This document shows positions 1 to 9,274 of a stretch of 64,000 nucleotides of DNA, piece after piece. The position numbers and the translations under genes were made by a program. The stretch is from the NCBI RefSeq assembly GCF_965277665.1, contig NZ_OZ255835.1:2356001-2420000 (forward strand), in the 5' to 3' direction. The notes under the pieces were generated by a model, which worked only from the letters and a program-made list of their open reading frames with translations, did no database searches and was not told the origin of the DNA. How positions within the stretch are numbered: the first letter of the stretch is position 1; each line of letters begins with the position of its first letter. Source of the stretch: Lichenicoccus sp965277665. GTDB lineage: Bacteria; Pseudomonadota; Alphaproteobacteria; Acetobacterales; Acetobacteraceae.

Positions 1-2758
1 CGGCGACCGTGTGCGGCGCATGACGCAGTGCGCTGTCGGAAGCCGTGACCCGGCCCTGCTCGATGCAGCGGATTTCCGCGCGGATCGAGATCATCGCATC
101 GCAGAACCGGTCCAGCTCCGCCTGGTTCTCGCTCTCGGTCGGCTCGATCATGAAGGTGCCGGCGACCGGGAAGCTCACCGTCGGCGCATGGAAGCCGTGA
201 TCGACCAGGCGCTTGGCGATGTCGTCGACCGTGATGCCGGTGGCGTCGCGGAGCGGCCGCAGGTCGATGATGCACTCGTGCGCGACGCGCAAGCGGGCGC
301 CGCGATACAGCACCGGGTAGTGCGCGGCCAGCCGGCTCGCGATGTAGTTCGAGTTCAGGATCGCGATCTCGCTGGCCCGTCGCATCCCCTCGCCGCCCAT
401 CAGCAGGATGTAGGCATACGAGATCGGCAGGATCGAGGCCGATCCGTATGGCGCCGCCGACACCGCATGGCTGTCGAAGGCTTCGCTGTGCTGCGGCAGG
501 AACGGCGCCAGATGCGCACCGACGCCGATCGGCCCCATGCCGGGGCCGCCGCCGCCGTGCGGAATGCAGAATGTCTTGTGCAGGTTGAAATGGCTGACAT
601 CGGCGCCGTAATGACCCGGGCGGCACAGCCCGACCTGGGCGTTGAGGTTGGCGCCGTCGAGATAGACCTGGCCGCCCGCTTCGTGCACCACCGCACAGAT
701 CTCGCGCACGCTCTCCTCGAACACGCCGTGCGTCGAGGGATAGGTGATCATGATCGCCGCCAGCCGCCCGGCGTGCCTGCCGATCTTGGCGTGCAGGTCG
801 GCAACGTCGACATTGCCGCTGGCATCGCAGCCGACCACGACCACCTGCATGCCGACCATCTGCGCGCTGGCCGGATTGGTGCCGTGCGCCGAGGCCGGGA
901 TCAGGCAGATGTCGCGATGCGCCTCGCCGCGGCTGCGATGGTAGCCACGGATTGCCAGCAGCCCGGCATATTCGCCCTGCGCCCCTGAATTGGGTTGCAG
1001 CGAGACCGCGTCGTAGCCGCTGATCTCGCAGAGCGACGCCTGCAACTCGGCGAACAGCCGCGCATAGCCACGCGCCTGGTCGGCGGGCGCGAACGGATGC
1101 ATGTCGCAGAACCCGGGCCAGGTGATCGGCATCATCTCGACGGTGGCGTTCAGCTTCATCGTGCAGGAGCCGAGCGGGATCATCGTGCGGTCGAGTGCGA
1201 GGTCCTTGTCGGCCAGCCGGCGCAAATAGCGCAGCAGGTCGGTTTCCGAGCGATGCGCATGGAACACGGCTTGATCCATGAGGCGGCCCACCCGGCGCAG
1301 CTCGTGCGGGATCCCGTCGGGGATCCCGCCCAGGCCGGCCTCGACGGCGGCAACCGCATCACCGTCGCCCGAGACCGCCTGCCAGACGGCGCGGACGGTC
1401 GCCTGCGTGCTGGTCTCGTCGAGGCTGATGCCGATCAGGCGGCACTTCTCGCCGACATGCCGGCGCAGGTTGAACCCTGCCGCCACCGCGCGCGCATGCA
1501 CCGCGTCGACCCACCCTTCAGCCTCGATATCGCCGGCGTCGATGGTCAGCGTGTCGAAGAACGCCTCGTTGCGGACATCGACACCGAGCGCGCGCAAACC
1601 CGCCGCCATGATCTGCGTCAGCCGGTGCACCCGGCGGGCGATCGCGGTCAGGCCCTCCGGCCCGTGATAGACCGCATACATCGAGGCGATCACGGCGAGC
1701 AGCACCTGCGCGGTGCAGATGTTCGAGGTCGCCTTTTCGCGGCGGATATGCTGCTCGCGGGTCTGCAGCGCGAGCCGATACGCGGGCGCACCATGGCTGT
1801 CGATCGACACCCCGACCAGACGACCCGGCAGCGAGCGCTTGTGCGCATCGCGTACCGCCATGTAGGCGGCGTGCGGGCCGCCATAGCCCATCGGGACGCC
1901 GTAGCGCTGCATCGAGCCGATGGCGATGTCGGCGCCCAGCATGCCGGGCGGGGTCAGCAGGCAGAGGGCGAGCGGATCGGCGGCCATCGCCACCACCGCG
2001 CCGGCTGCCCGCAGGGCCGCGATCGCAGCGCGATGATCGCGCACCGCACCCGAGCTGCCCGGATAATGCAGCAGCGCCCCGAACACCGCGCCGGCGTCCA
2101 GGTCGGTTGCCGGATCGCCCACCACCAGCGCCCAGCCGAGCGGCTCGGCGCGCGTGCGCAGCACCGCCAGCGTCTGCTGATGAGTGTCGGCATCGACGAA
2201 GAAGGCGTTGGCGCGCACCTTGGACGCGCGCCGCGCCAGCGCCATCGCCTCGGCCGCCGCGGTGGCCTCGTCGAGCAGCGAGGCGTTGGCGACATCGAGG
2301 CCGGTGAGCTCGCAGACCAGGGTCTGGAAGTTCAGCAGCGCCTCCAGACGACCCTGGCTGATCTCCGGCTGGTACGGCGTGTAGGCGGTGTACCAGGCCG
2401 GGCTTTCGAGGATGTTGCGCTGGATCACCGGCGGCAGCACGGTGCCGTGATAGCCCTGCCCGATCAACGCGGTCAGCACCCGGTTCTCGCTCGCGATGGC
2501 GCGCAGGCGGTCCAGCACCTCGGTCTCGGTCAGGCCTGGCGCCGCGTCGGCCGCCAGCGGCTCCAGGATCGAGGCGGGGACGGTCTCGGCGATCAGGGTG
2601 CGCAGGTCGGGCGCGCGCACGACACGCAGCATGGCGGCCACCTCGTCGGCGTCGGGTCCGATATGCCGCCCCATGAAGGCATGGGCATCGGATCCGGTGC
2701 CGGCCCAAATATCCGCAGAGCCCCGAGGGTCAGCAGAAGCGGTCTCGATCGTGGTCAT
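1..2758 (-). CDS. gcvP: Glycine dehydrogenase (decarboxylating), P-protein; C-terminus cut by the window edge
   Basis: PLP enzyme of the glycine cleavage system: it decarboxylates glycine and passes the aminomethyl group to the lipoyl arm of H-protein. About 919 codons are visible, so only some 30-45 residues are missing against the usual 950-960. The N-terminal part has the family's MGRHIGPD stretch near residue 29. The PLP-binding lysine is K728 in HFNLHKTFCIPHGGGGPG, and a later MITYPSTHGVFEE stretch is also diagnostic. The ATG overlaps the gcvT stop (ATGA), so translation is probably coupled. No gcvH lies between gcvT and gcvP, unlike the common gcvTHP order. Family identity is certain; only the 3' end is unseen. 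Confidence 0.97.
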   Translation of the reverse strand, partial: MTTIETASADPRGSADIWAGTGSDAHAFMGRHIGPDADEVAAMLRVVRAPDLRTLIAETVPASILEPLAADAAPGLTETEVLDRLRAIASENRVLTALIGQGYHGTVLPPVIQRNILESPAWYTAYTPYQPEISQGRLEALLNFQTLVCELTGLDVANASLLDEATAAAEAMALARRASKVRANAFFVDADTHQQTLAVLRTRAEPLGWALVVGDPATDLDAGAVFGALLHYPGSSGAVRDHRAAIAALRAAGAVVAMAADPLALCLLTPPGMLGADIAIGSMQRYGVPMGYGGPHAAYMAVRDAHKRSLPGRLVGVSIDSHGAPAYRLALQTREQHIRREKATSNICTAQVLLAVIASMYAVYHGPEGLTAIARRVHRLTQIMAAGLRALGVDVRNEAFFDTLTIDAGDIEAEGWVDAVHARAVAAGFNLRRHVGEKCRLIGISLDETSTQATVRAVWQAVSGDGDAVAAVEAGLGGIPDGIPHELRRVGRLMDQAVFHAHRSETDLLRYLRRLADKDLALDRTMIPLGSCTMKLNATVEMMPITWPGFCDMHPFAPADQARGYARLFAELQASLCEISGYDAVSLQPNSGAQGEYAGLLAIRGYHRSRGEAHRDICLIPASAHGTNPASAQMVGMQVVVVGCDASGNVDVADLHAKIGRHAGRLAAIMITYPSTHGVFEESVREICAVVHEAGGQVYLDGANLNAQVGLCRPGHYGADVSHFNLHKTFCIPHGGGGPGMGPIGVGAHLAPFLPQHSEAFDSHAVSAAPYGSASILPISYAYILLMGGEGMRRASEIAILNSNYIASRLAAHYPVLYRGARLRVAHECIIDLRPLRDATGITVDDIAKRLVDHGFHAPTVSFPVAGTFMIEPTESENQAELDRFCDAMISIRAEIRCIEQGRVTASDSALRHAPHTVA

Positions 2759-3921
2759 GCTGCTGTCCTTTTGGCGGAACGCCGGTAGCCGGGAGCGACG
2801 AAGGGAAGTGGCGCCACACGCACCGCCACCGGGCGCGAGCGCAGGTCGGCGACCAGCACGGTGCCGTCGGCAGCAAAGCGGGTGTCGACCATCGCCATCG
2901 CCATCGGCGCGTTCAGGCTGGGGCCGAAGGCGCCGGAGCTGACGATGCCGACGGGGACGCCGCTCAAGTCGGCGCTCGCGAACAGCCGGGTGCTCCCGCG
3001 CAGCGGCGCGCGGCCCTCCGGCAGCAGGCCGACCCGGCGCCGAGAGGCCCCCGCCGCGAGTTCGCCGAGCACCACGGCCGCCCCCGGAAAGCCGCCGGCG
3101 CGGGCGCCGCCGCTGCGACGGCTCTTCTGGATCGACCATTCGAGCGCCGCCTCGACCGGGCTGGTGGTAGCATCGAGGTCGGTGCCGTACAGGCACAGCC
3201 CGGCCTCGAGTCGCAGGCTGTCCCGCGCCCCGAGGCCGATCGGCAGCACGCCCGGCTGCGCCAGCAGGGCGCCCGCCACATGCGCCACGTCCGCCTCCGG
3301 GATGCCGAGTTCGTAGCCGTCCTCGCCGGTATAGCCGGAGCGCGAGACCACGCAGCCGACCCCTGCAACGTCGAGCGGCCGCACATCCATGAAATTCATC
3401 GACGCCGCGTCCGGCGCCAGCGCCGCGAGGGCCGCCTCGGCACCCGGACCCTGCAGGGCCACCAGCCCGCGCGCGAACAGCGGCTCGATGACGCACAGGT
3501 CCGACAGGTGCGCGCGCAGATGCAGCAGGTCGGCGTGCTTGCGCGCGGCATTGACCACCAGCAGCAGGTGGTCGCCGAGATTGGCCACCATCAGGTCGTC
3601 GAGGATCCCCGCGCGCGTGTCGGTGAAGACGGTATAGCGCTGGCGCCCCACGGCGACCGCCACGATATCCGCCGGCACCAGCCGCTCCAGCGCCAGCGCC
3701 GCGTCGCGCACCTGGCCGGAGCGCGGCCGGAGCCGGACCTGGCCCATGTGGGAGACGTCGAACAGCCCGGCCTTGGCGCGGGTATGCAGATGCTCGGTGA
3801 GGATGCCGGTCGGATACTGCAGCGGCATGTCGTAGCCGGCGAACCCCACCATGCGGGCGCCGAGTGCCACATGCAGCGCGTGCAGCGGGGTGCGGGCGGT
3901 GGAAATGCCAGGGTCGGCCAT
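2755..3921 (-). CDS. gcvT: Aminomethyltransferase, T-protein of glycine cleavage
   Basis: Transfers the methylene group from aminomethyl-lipoyl-H-protein to tetrahydrofolate and releases ammonia. The 388-residue product has the family start (TPLHALHVALGARMVGFAGYDMPLQY), the GLFDVSHMGQ motif near residue 53, and the SRSGYTGEDGYELG and LGARDSLRLEAGLCLYG stretches. Length is normal (360-400). A GAGGTG ribosome site lies about 7 bases before the ATG. It is the first gene of the gcvT-gcvP operon, and its leader carries a glycine riboswitch, so expression should rise with glycine. Confidence 0.97.
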   Translation of the reverse strand: MADPGISTARTPLHALHVALGARMVGFAGYDMPLQYPTGILTEHLHTRAKAGLFDVSHMGQVRLRPRSGQVRDAALALERLVPADIVAVAVGRQRYTVFTDTRAGILDDLMVANLGDHLLLVVNAARKHADLLHLRAHLSDLCVIEPLFARGLVALQGPGAEAALAALAPDAASMNFMDVRPLDVAGVGCVVSRSGYTGEDGYELGIPEADVAHVAGALLAQPGVLPIGLGARDSLRLEAGLCLYGTDLDATTSPVEAALEWSIQKSRRSGGARAGGFPGAAVVLGELAAGASRRRVGLLPEGRAPLRGSTRLFASADLSGVPVGIVSSGAFGPSLNAPMAMAMVDTRFAADGTVLVADLRSRPVAVRVAPLPFVAPGYRRSAKRTAA

Positions 3922-3960
3922 GGGGACACACCTCGCTCGCCGGCGGAGTGCCGGTTCGTT

Positions 3961-4114
3961 GGTGCCCCTTCTGTCGGTTGGCCTGAGATCGTTATCCCGT
4001 CGGCGGGCGCGCGAGACGCCACTCTCCAGAAGTTCGAGCCGGGCGGTCCTTTTGCCTGAGAGTTTCCGGGGCGGTTGCTCCTTCGGCGCCGGGTGTCACC
4101 GGTCTCTCCCGCGT
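3961..4114 (-). promoter_or_regulatory. Tandem glycine riboswitch in the gcvT leader
   Basis: Read on the reverse strand, aptamer 1 shows the conserved blocks GGGAGAGACC, CGCCGAAGGAGCAA and AAACTCTCAGGCAAAAGGAC in order. After a short linker, aptamer 2 shows TGGAGAGTGGCG, CGCCGACGGGATAACG, ATCTCAGG and CAGAAGGGGC, recognisable but more diverged. It ends about 40 bases before the gcvT ATG, next to the leader ribosome site. These blocks match the known two-aptamer glycine riboswitch, which usually switches glycine cleavage genes on. Aptamer 1 is unmistakable; whether aptamer 2 still binds glycine is not clear. Confidence 0.93.
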
Positions 4115-4186
4115 CAGCCCCACCTCAATCGCGTCGCAGTGCACAAAAGTCAAGAATTTCCCCCCTCTTCAAGCAGCCGGTCTTCT

Positions 4187-5104
4187 TCAAGCACCGGGCT
4201 TCTGCAGCACCACCAGCACCTGCGGCAGGCGGGCCGGGTTGTCGAGGAACTCGACCAGCCGGAACAGGTGGCCCCAGTGCTTGACCACGTAGCCGCGCGG
4301 GATGATCGCCTCGCCATAGTGTGACAGCGGGTTGGGCCGGGCCGCCGAGGCCGCGTGCAGGAACTGGCCCGCCTCGTAGCGCGCATTCTCGTGCGCCTCG
4401 TCGGTGAAGGCATTGGCGCAGGCCTCGTACCAGCCATGCTCCAGCTTGATGCCCGACGCCCGGCGCAGCCGCATCTCGGCGCAGAAGGCGATGAAGCGCC
4501 GGCTCTGGGTGGTGACCATCAACAGGCCGCCCGGCCTGAGCAGGCGCGCGAACTCCTCCATCCAGCGGGTGGCGAGGAACTCGTCGAGATGGCTGAACAC
4601 CGACCAGGAGACGATCATGTCGAGGCTGGCGGCCTGCAGGATCATCGGCGGCGCCACCTGGCAGGCGAGGAAGTTCACATCCGGGTTGCAGCGCCGCGCC
4701 TCGGTGAGGAAGCGCGAGGTGCTGTCGGCGCCGTACAGGTTGTCGGGATGGACGTCCTTCATGAACAGCCGCAGCATCCGGCCCCAGCCGCAGCCGAAAT
4801 CCAGCATTGTGCGCGTCGGCTCGAGCGGGCGGCCGGCATAGCCGGCATAGGCCTTCACCTCGCGGAAGAAGGCATGCGCCTCGTGCAGCGAGACCTCGCC
4901 GCTATGGCCGTGCATGTCCCGCTGCATCTCCTCGGAGGGAAACAGCGGCATCGGCACGCCCTCGATGTCGGGGATGCGCAGGCTGCTGACCAGGATGTCG
5001 AGCCAATCCTGGTCGCTGCGGTCCTGGAACGTCCTGTGCAGCCTGTCCGCTGCGTGCTGAGCGGGCTGCACCTTGTGGCTCCTGGTTTGATACGAGAGCA
5101 ACAT
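4187..5104 (-). CDS. Class I SAM-dependent methyltransferase
   Basis: A 305-residue protein with a Rossmann methyltransferase core. Motif I is DFGCGWGR at residues 102-109; an acidic strand end follows (LYGADSTS), then a post-motif region DMIVSWSVFSHL and the motif III-like LLRPGGLLMVTT near residue 190. The substrate cannot be told. There is no signal peptide, so it is probably cytoplasmic. It lies upstream of the gcv riboswitch on the same strand but is separated from gcvT by 265 bases, so it is unlikely to belong to that operon. No clear ribosome site precedes the ATG, and a start further in is possible. Confidence 0.8.
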   Translation of the reverse strand: MLLSYQTRSHKVQPAQHAADRLHRTFQDRSDQDWLDILVSSLRIPDIEGVPMPLFPSEEMQRDMHGHSGEVSLHEAHAFFREVKAYAGYAGRPLEPTRTMLDFGCGWGRMLRLFMKDVHPDNLYGADSTSRFLTEARRCNPDVNFLACQVAPPMILQAASLDMIVSWSVFSHLDEFLATRWMEEFARLLRPGGLLMVTTQSRRFIAFCAEMRLRRASGIKLEHGWYEACANAFTDEAHENARYEAGQFLHAASAARPNPLSHYGEAIIPRGYVVKHWGHLFRLVEFLDNPARLPQVLVVLQKPGA

Positions 5105-5214
5105 GAAGCACGGTTTGCCCCGACAGGGCCAGCTTCGTCGCGGTCAGGGCAGCCTTGTCTCGATCAAGGTAGGACGTCCAGGATGCGAGACGCCGGTTCA
5201 GCCTTGATGCAACT

Positions 5215-5261
5215 CCGCCGTGGCGTTCGGGGAGCAAAAACTCCGGCGCGCCACGGCGGAT
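5215..5261 (-). terminator. Hairpin downstream of the GH16-like gene, possible terminator
   Basis: A perfect 12-base inverted repeat (TCCGCCGTGGCG and its complement) encloses a smaller GGAG/CTCC stem around an A5/T5 loop. It starts 26 bases after the stop of the reverse-strand gene ending at 5287. It lacks a clean run of T after the stem, so it could be a processing or stability structure instead of a classic intrinsic terminator. Confidence 0.45.
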
Positions 5262-5286
5262 GCATCGTCGCGGTGATCGTTCTGGG

Positions 5287-8043
5287 TCAGGCCGCCTGGG
5301 CCAGGGTGGTGTCGTGGTTGGCGGCGACCAGCGTGCCGGCGCTCGTGGTGGTCGGCAGCAGCGCCTGGACGCTGCCGTTGGCCTCCTTGGTGAAGTCGTA
5401 GGTGGCGGTCGCGGACGAACCGTCGAGGGTCAGGCTGAGCACGTGCGCGCCGGCGGCAACGTCCGCGATATGCATGCTGAATGCGCCGTCCGCCATGCCG
5501 TCATGCAGCGCACCGAGATACTTGCCATCCACGAACTCGCGCATGGTGTTGGCGCCGCCGGTGTCCTTGTCGCCGGTCATCAGCAGCTGGCCGCTATCCT
5601 CGGTCAGGTTGCTGATGGTCAGGCCGCCTGCCACCGGGGCCGTGCTGGCGGATGCCACCGGGGTGCCGCTGCTGGCGGAGCCGCCCGCGGACGTACCCCC
5701 CGCCGTGCCGGTGGCGACCGTGCCCAGGGTGGTGCTGCCGGTGGCCGTGGTGATGAAGCTCATGCTGGCGGTCAGGTTCGACTGGTCGAGCGTCAGCTCG
5801 AGCGTGTGGGTTCCGGCTCCGGTCGGCGCCGCCACCGTGTAGGTGAACGAGCCGTCCGGCGCGTTGTCCGTGATCACGCCCTTGTAGCTGCCATCGACGA
5901 ACTCGCGCACCGTCGAGGCCTCGCCGATGTCGCGGGTGCCAACGATGACGAGGTCGCCCTTCACCTCGGTGACGGAGGAAATCGAGAACAGGCTCGCGGG
6001 CACGCTCGTCACCGGGCCGGTCGCGACCGGGTCGGTGATGGTCACGGCCCCGGAGGTCGCGGTCACCACCGGGCTGGTCAGGCTGCTGGCGACCTGCACG
6101 ACGTCGCCGCTGCTGGCGAGATGCAGCGAGACGGTGCCGGTGCCGTTGGTGAGCTTGACCGCCTGGTAGCCACTCTCGACCGTGCCCGACTTGGTCAGCA
6201 CCTCGGCATAGACTGTGGTGAGGTTGGTCGCGGTGATGGTCTCGCTGGCGGTGACGCCGGCCCCCTTGCTCGCCTCCTGCACGCTGCCCGGAGCGGACAC
6301 CGCGATGGTGGGCTTCGGCGCTGTCGTGGTGGCTGTGCCGCCGATGGTGAAGCTCTTGCTGGCGGTGAGGCTCGACTGGTCCAGCGTCAACTCCAGCGTG
6401 TAGGTGCCTGCCGCTGTCGGCGCCGCGAGGTCGTAGGTGAACGAGCCGTCGGGTTCGTTGTCCTGGATCACGCCCTTGTACGAGCCGTTGATGAAATCGC
6501 GCACCGTCGAGGCTGCGCCGATGTCGCGGGTGCCGGTCACCACCAGCGTGTTGTTCACGTCGGTGATCGACGTGATCGAGTAGGCCGTGCCGGCAGGCGG
6601 CGTCGGTGTCGCCGGCCCGGTGACCGGCGGCGTGACCACCGGGGTCGTAGGCACCGGGGTCTTCGCGGCCGCATCGGTGATGGTGACGGCGGACGATTTC
6701 GTCGTCACCGCGGGGGAGCCCGTCTTGTCGACGACCTCGACATAATCACCGGTCTTTGCAAGGTGCAGGGAGACGGTGCCGGTGCCGGTGCTGCCGATCG
6801 TGACCGCCTGGAACCCGGTCTCGACGCTGCCCGACGCTGTCAGCACCTCGGCATAGACGGTGCTCAATCCGGTCGCCTTGATCGTCTCGGTGACGGTGAC
6901 GCCGGCGCCGACGCTGGCTTCCTGGACGGAGCCCGGCGCCGAGACGGTGATGCTGGCCGGCGTGCTGGTCGCGTCGGTGATGGTGATGGCGCTCGAGTAG
7001 CCGTTCACCGGCGCGTCGCCCGAGGTGTTGCTGGGAACGACCAGGAAGTCGCCGCTGTGCTCGAAGGTCACGTTCACCGTCGCGGTGCCGGCGCTGTTCA
7101 GCTGCACGGCGATCCAGTTCTCCTCCGCTACGTAGGTCGAGGTGAAGGTCGCCTCATAGACGGTGGCGTTCGGCGTGCCGGTGATGGTTTCGGCCACGGT
7201 GACGCCGGCACCGGGCGAGGCTTCCTTCACGGTACCGGGGGCGGAGACCGTGATCGGCGTCGTGTCGGTGACGGTGCCGGTGCCGGTGCTCGGGCTGGGG
7301 CTGGAGGGTGCCGGCGCGCTCGACGCCACGGTGCCGGCGATGCCGCCACGTGCGATCTGTGCCGCCATCACGGTGGCGGCGCCGCCATCGGTCGAAAGGT
7401 CGGCGGACGAGGTATATTGCGCCTCGGTGACATACATGCCGACCGGGCTGCTTTCGCTCTCGGCACCCATGCCCATCACCTGGTTGCTGCCGCCGTCGGC
7501 ATAGTCCTTCGGCACGGTCGAGCCGGTGAGCTGATAGATCTCCTTGCCGTCGATATAGAAGGTGAGCGATCCCGCCTGCCAGTCCATCGAATAGACATTG
7601 AGCGCGGTGAGGTTGAGGCCGGTGATGTTGTGCGACGTGTAGCCGTCGTCGCTGCCTGCCGATGAATCGTAATAATGCAGCGTGGAGGCGGCAGAAGACG
7701 AATTGTCGAACGTCTCCAGCATGTCCATTTCGGTGATCAGGCCGGGGGCCGCGCTGTCCAGCCACTGATTGTCGGCGCGCCACAGCAGCAGGTAGTCACC
7801 GCCGGGCTGGTTCGCATATTCATAGCGCGCGGTGTAGCTGTAGAGCCCATAGCCTTCGCCGGCGCTGGCACCGGTCGGGTTCTGCATGATGCCCATCGGC
7901 GTGTAGTCGGTACCGACCGAGCCGAGCCACAGGCCGTTCGAGGACAGCGCGTGCTCGTCGCTGTCGCCCCACACATTGTTGAACGGCGTGCCCGAAAGCG
8001 AGTTGATGTCAGTGAAGTTGACATCGAAGGAACCGCCGCTCAT
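5287..8043 (-). CDS. Secreted GH16-like glycanase with Ig-like tandem repeats
   Basis: A 918-residue, Ser/Thr/Gly/Ala-rich protein with almost no cysteine. Residues 1 to about 220 resemble the concanavalin A-like fold of glycoside hydrolase family 16: residues 105-110 read EMDMLE, matching the catalytic ExDxxE signature, and a WQAGSLTFYIDGKEIYQLT strand pair follows. From about residue 250 two repeat types alternate, three copies each: an A type (VSAPGxVxEASxGAGVT..ETI) and a B type (TRDIGxASTVRxFxxGSYKGVI.DN.PDGSFTY). No Sec signal peptide is seen, which fits type I export as for ExsH/PlyA glycanases, although no calcium-binding RTX nonapeptides are present. A GGGAG ribosome site precedes the ATG. 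It likely cuts or binds an exopolysaccharide. Confidence 0.72.
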   Translation of the reverse strand: MSGGSFDVNFTDINSLSGTPFNNVWGDSDEHALSSNGLWLGSVGTDYTPMGIMQNPTGASAGEGYGLYSYTARYEYANQPGGDYLLLWRADNQWLDSAAPGLITEMDMLETFDNSSSAASTLHYYDSSAGSDDGYTSHNITGLNLTALNVYSMDWQAGSLTFYIDGKEIYQLTGSTVPKDYADGGSNQVMGMGAESESSPVGMYVTEAQYTSSADLSTDGGAATVMAAQIARGGIAGTVASSAPAPSSPSPSTGTGTVTDTTPITVSAPGTVKEASPGAGVTVAETITGTPNATVYEATFTSTYVAEENWIAVQLNSAGTATVNVTFEHSGDFLVVPSNTSGDAPVNGYSSAITITDATSTPASITVSAPGSVQEASVGAGVTVTETIKATGLSTVYAEVLTASGSVETGFQAVTIGSTGTGTVSLHLAKTGDYVEVVDKTGSPAVTTKSSAVTITDAAAKTPVPTTPVVTPPVTGPATPTPPAGTAYSITSITDVNNTLVVTGTRDIGAASTVRDFINGSYKGVIQDNEPDGSFTYDLAAPTAAGTYTLELTLDQSSLTASKSFTIGGTATTTAPKPTIAVSAPGSVQEASKGAGVTASETITATNLTTVYAEVLTKSGTVESGYQAVKLTNGTGTVSLHLASSGDVVQVASSLTSPVVTATSGAVTITDPVATGPVTSVPASLFSISSVTEVKGDLVIVGTRDIGEASTVREFVDGSYKGVITDNAPDGSFTYTVAAPTGAGTHTLELTLDQSNLTASMSFITTATGSTTLGTVATGTAGGTSAGGSASSGTPVASASTAPVAGGLTISNLTEDSGQLLMTGDKDTGGANTMREFVDGKYLGALHDGMADGAFSMHIADVAAGAHVLSLTLDGSSATATYDFTKEANGSVQALLPTTTSAGTLVAANHDTTLAQAA

Positions 8044-8649
8044 CGGCAGGCTCCCGGCGCGAAGGCAGAACGGGGGACGCTGCTACCGGCCGGAAATACA
8101 TCCGCGAGGCACTTATATGATACGGTAGCGTAACGAGTGGGGCTGGAGTTCGTCATGGCTGCAAATTCTCCCGAACGACAATCGATCTGGTCGTGATGTT
8201 GACTGGCTAAAAAAGACCGGAATTGCAGGCGTGCCGCGGGAACCTGTCTAAAATGACCGATAACCCATTGATACTGCAGGCCAACAGAGACTAAGCGGTT
8301 GTTTTTTAATAATATCCCGACTGGATGTCATAGAGCGATGCGACGTCCGGTCCGGTTGCCTTGCAAAAGTTCGTTCTGATGTCTCGTATGTTTGATATTC
8401 ACATTTCCGATAACAGCGTCGGGGAGCACCACTAACGTCCTTATTCAGGAATGGCAACTGAATCCGTTCGGATGAATAACGAAAAAATATCGCAATCGTG
8501 CAGCCGCTCGCTCGTTGCTTGTTCGATCAAGTCGCGGCTTCCAAACTATACTGTAAAATACAGCATTTCCCCGAAAGCGTGACTGCTTCTCGGTTTGCTG
8601 GAATCGGATCACGCTGGACAGGCCCGGCGACCGCTTCGATGCAGTCTCG
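8044..8649. other. 606-base intergenic region, less GC-rich
   Basis: I see no convincing gene here. A 69-codon reverse-strand frame at 8248-8457 has no ribosome site and no recognisable content. Base composition is clearly more AT-rich than the flanks, mainly 8150-8600. A TATCATATAAGT stretch on the reverse strand about 70 bases before the 8043 start could be the -10 region of the GH16-like gene's promoter. The region may simply hold the control elements of that gene. Confidence 0.5.
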
Positions 8650-9273
8650 TTACGACTTCCGGCGCCAGCCGATCTCGACCAGCATCAGGATCGCATCCCA
8701 CGGCAGCGCCGGCACCTCGCGCAGGCGCCAGTACCAGCGCTTGCCCAGGTGCCGGGCGGCGGGCCTCGGCGGCGGCAGCACCGCGCGGGCCGGTACTCCC
8801 GCAAGGCGCAGCAGCAGCAGGCACCGCGGCAGGTGGTAGGCACTCGTGGCGGCCAGCACCGGACCGCGGTGGCCAAGCCGACGCAGGAGCGCACGGCAGG
8901 CCAGCACGGAGGCGAGCGTGTCGCGCGCGGTCGGCTCGCACAGGATGCGGTCTTCCGGGACCCCGGCCGCCCGGAGCATCGTCGCCATCGCCCAGGCCTC
9001 GGACGGTCCAGCTTCTGACGGCCCAGCTTCGGACGGCCCAGCTTCGGACGGTTGCGGCAGCCCGACGCCGCCGGTCGGCAGGTAGAGCGCGTCGTGCAGG
9101 AAGCGACCGCACTCCAGCGCCGCCCGGACCCGACCGGCCAGGGTCGGACTGGGCGAGCCGTCCGGTCGCAGCCCCGCACCGAAAATGATGATCGCGGTCC
9201 GGCTGGGGCTGCCTGCCCCGGGAGAGACGGCGGCGGCACGGCTCGCCGCAGGATCCTTGCCGCCGTCTTGCAC
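8650..9273 (-). CDS. DUF218 (YdcF/ElyC/SanA-like) protein
   Basis: A 207-residue protein with the DUF218 fold: AIIIFGAGLRPDG near residue 27, then TLAGRVRAAL, LYLPTGG near 63, ILCEPTARDTLASV near 107, and ATSAYHLPRC near 142. Family members are often membrane-anchored and linked to envelope or exopolysaccharide metabolism; their reaction is mostly unknown. Here no N-terminal membrane segment is seen, so it may be cytoplasmic. Residues 75-93 hold four PSEA(G) units from a 15-base tandem repeat, an insertion in the usual loop after the GG motif. The GTG start lies one base after the stop of the upstream methyltransferase, indicating an operon. Confidence 0.8.
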   Translation of the reverse strand: MQDGGKDPAASRAAAVSPGAGSPSRTAIIIFGAGLRPDGSPSPTLAGRVRAALECGRFLHDALYLPTGGVGLPQPSEAGPSEAGPSEAGPSEAWAMATMLRAAGVPEDRILCEPTARDTLASVLACRALLRRLGHRGPVLAATSAYHLPRCLLLLRLAGVPARAVLPPPRPAARHLGKRWYWRLREVPALPWDAILMLVEIGWRRKS

Positions 9274-9274
9274 G

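Noticed and set aside
11..988. Long forward frame opposite gcvP
   Set aside because: It is the antisense shadow of gcvP; its Arg/Ala/Asp-rich composition is typical of shadows in GC-rich DNA.
5260..7665. 801-codon forward frame opposite the GH16-like gene
   Set aside because: Low-complexity Gly/Arg/Ala/Val content mirrors the repeats on the other strand, with no motif or ribosome site.
8248..8457. 69-codon reverse frame in the AT-richer spacer
   Set aside because: No ribosome site, no hydrophobic core or motif; the composition fits random sequence.
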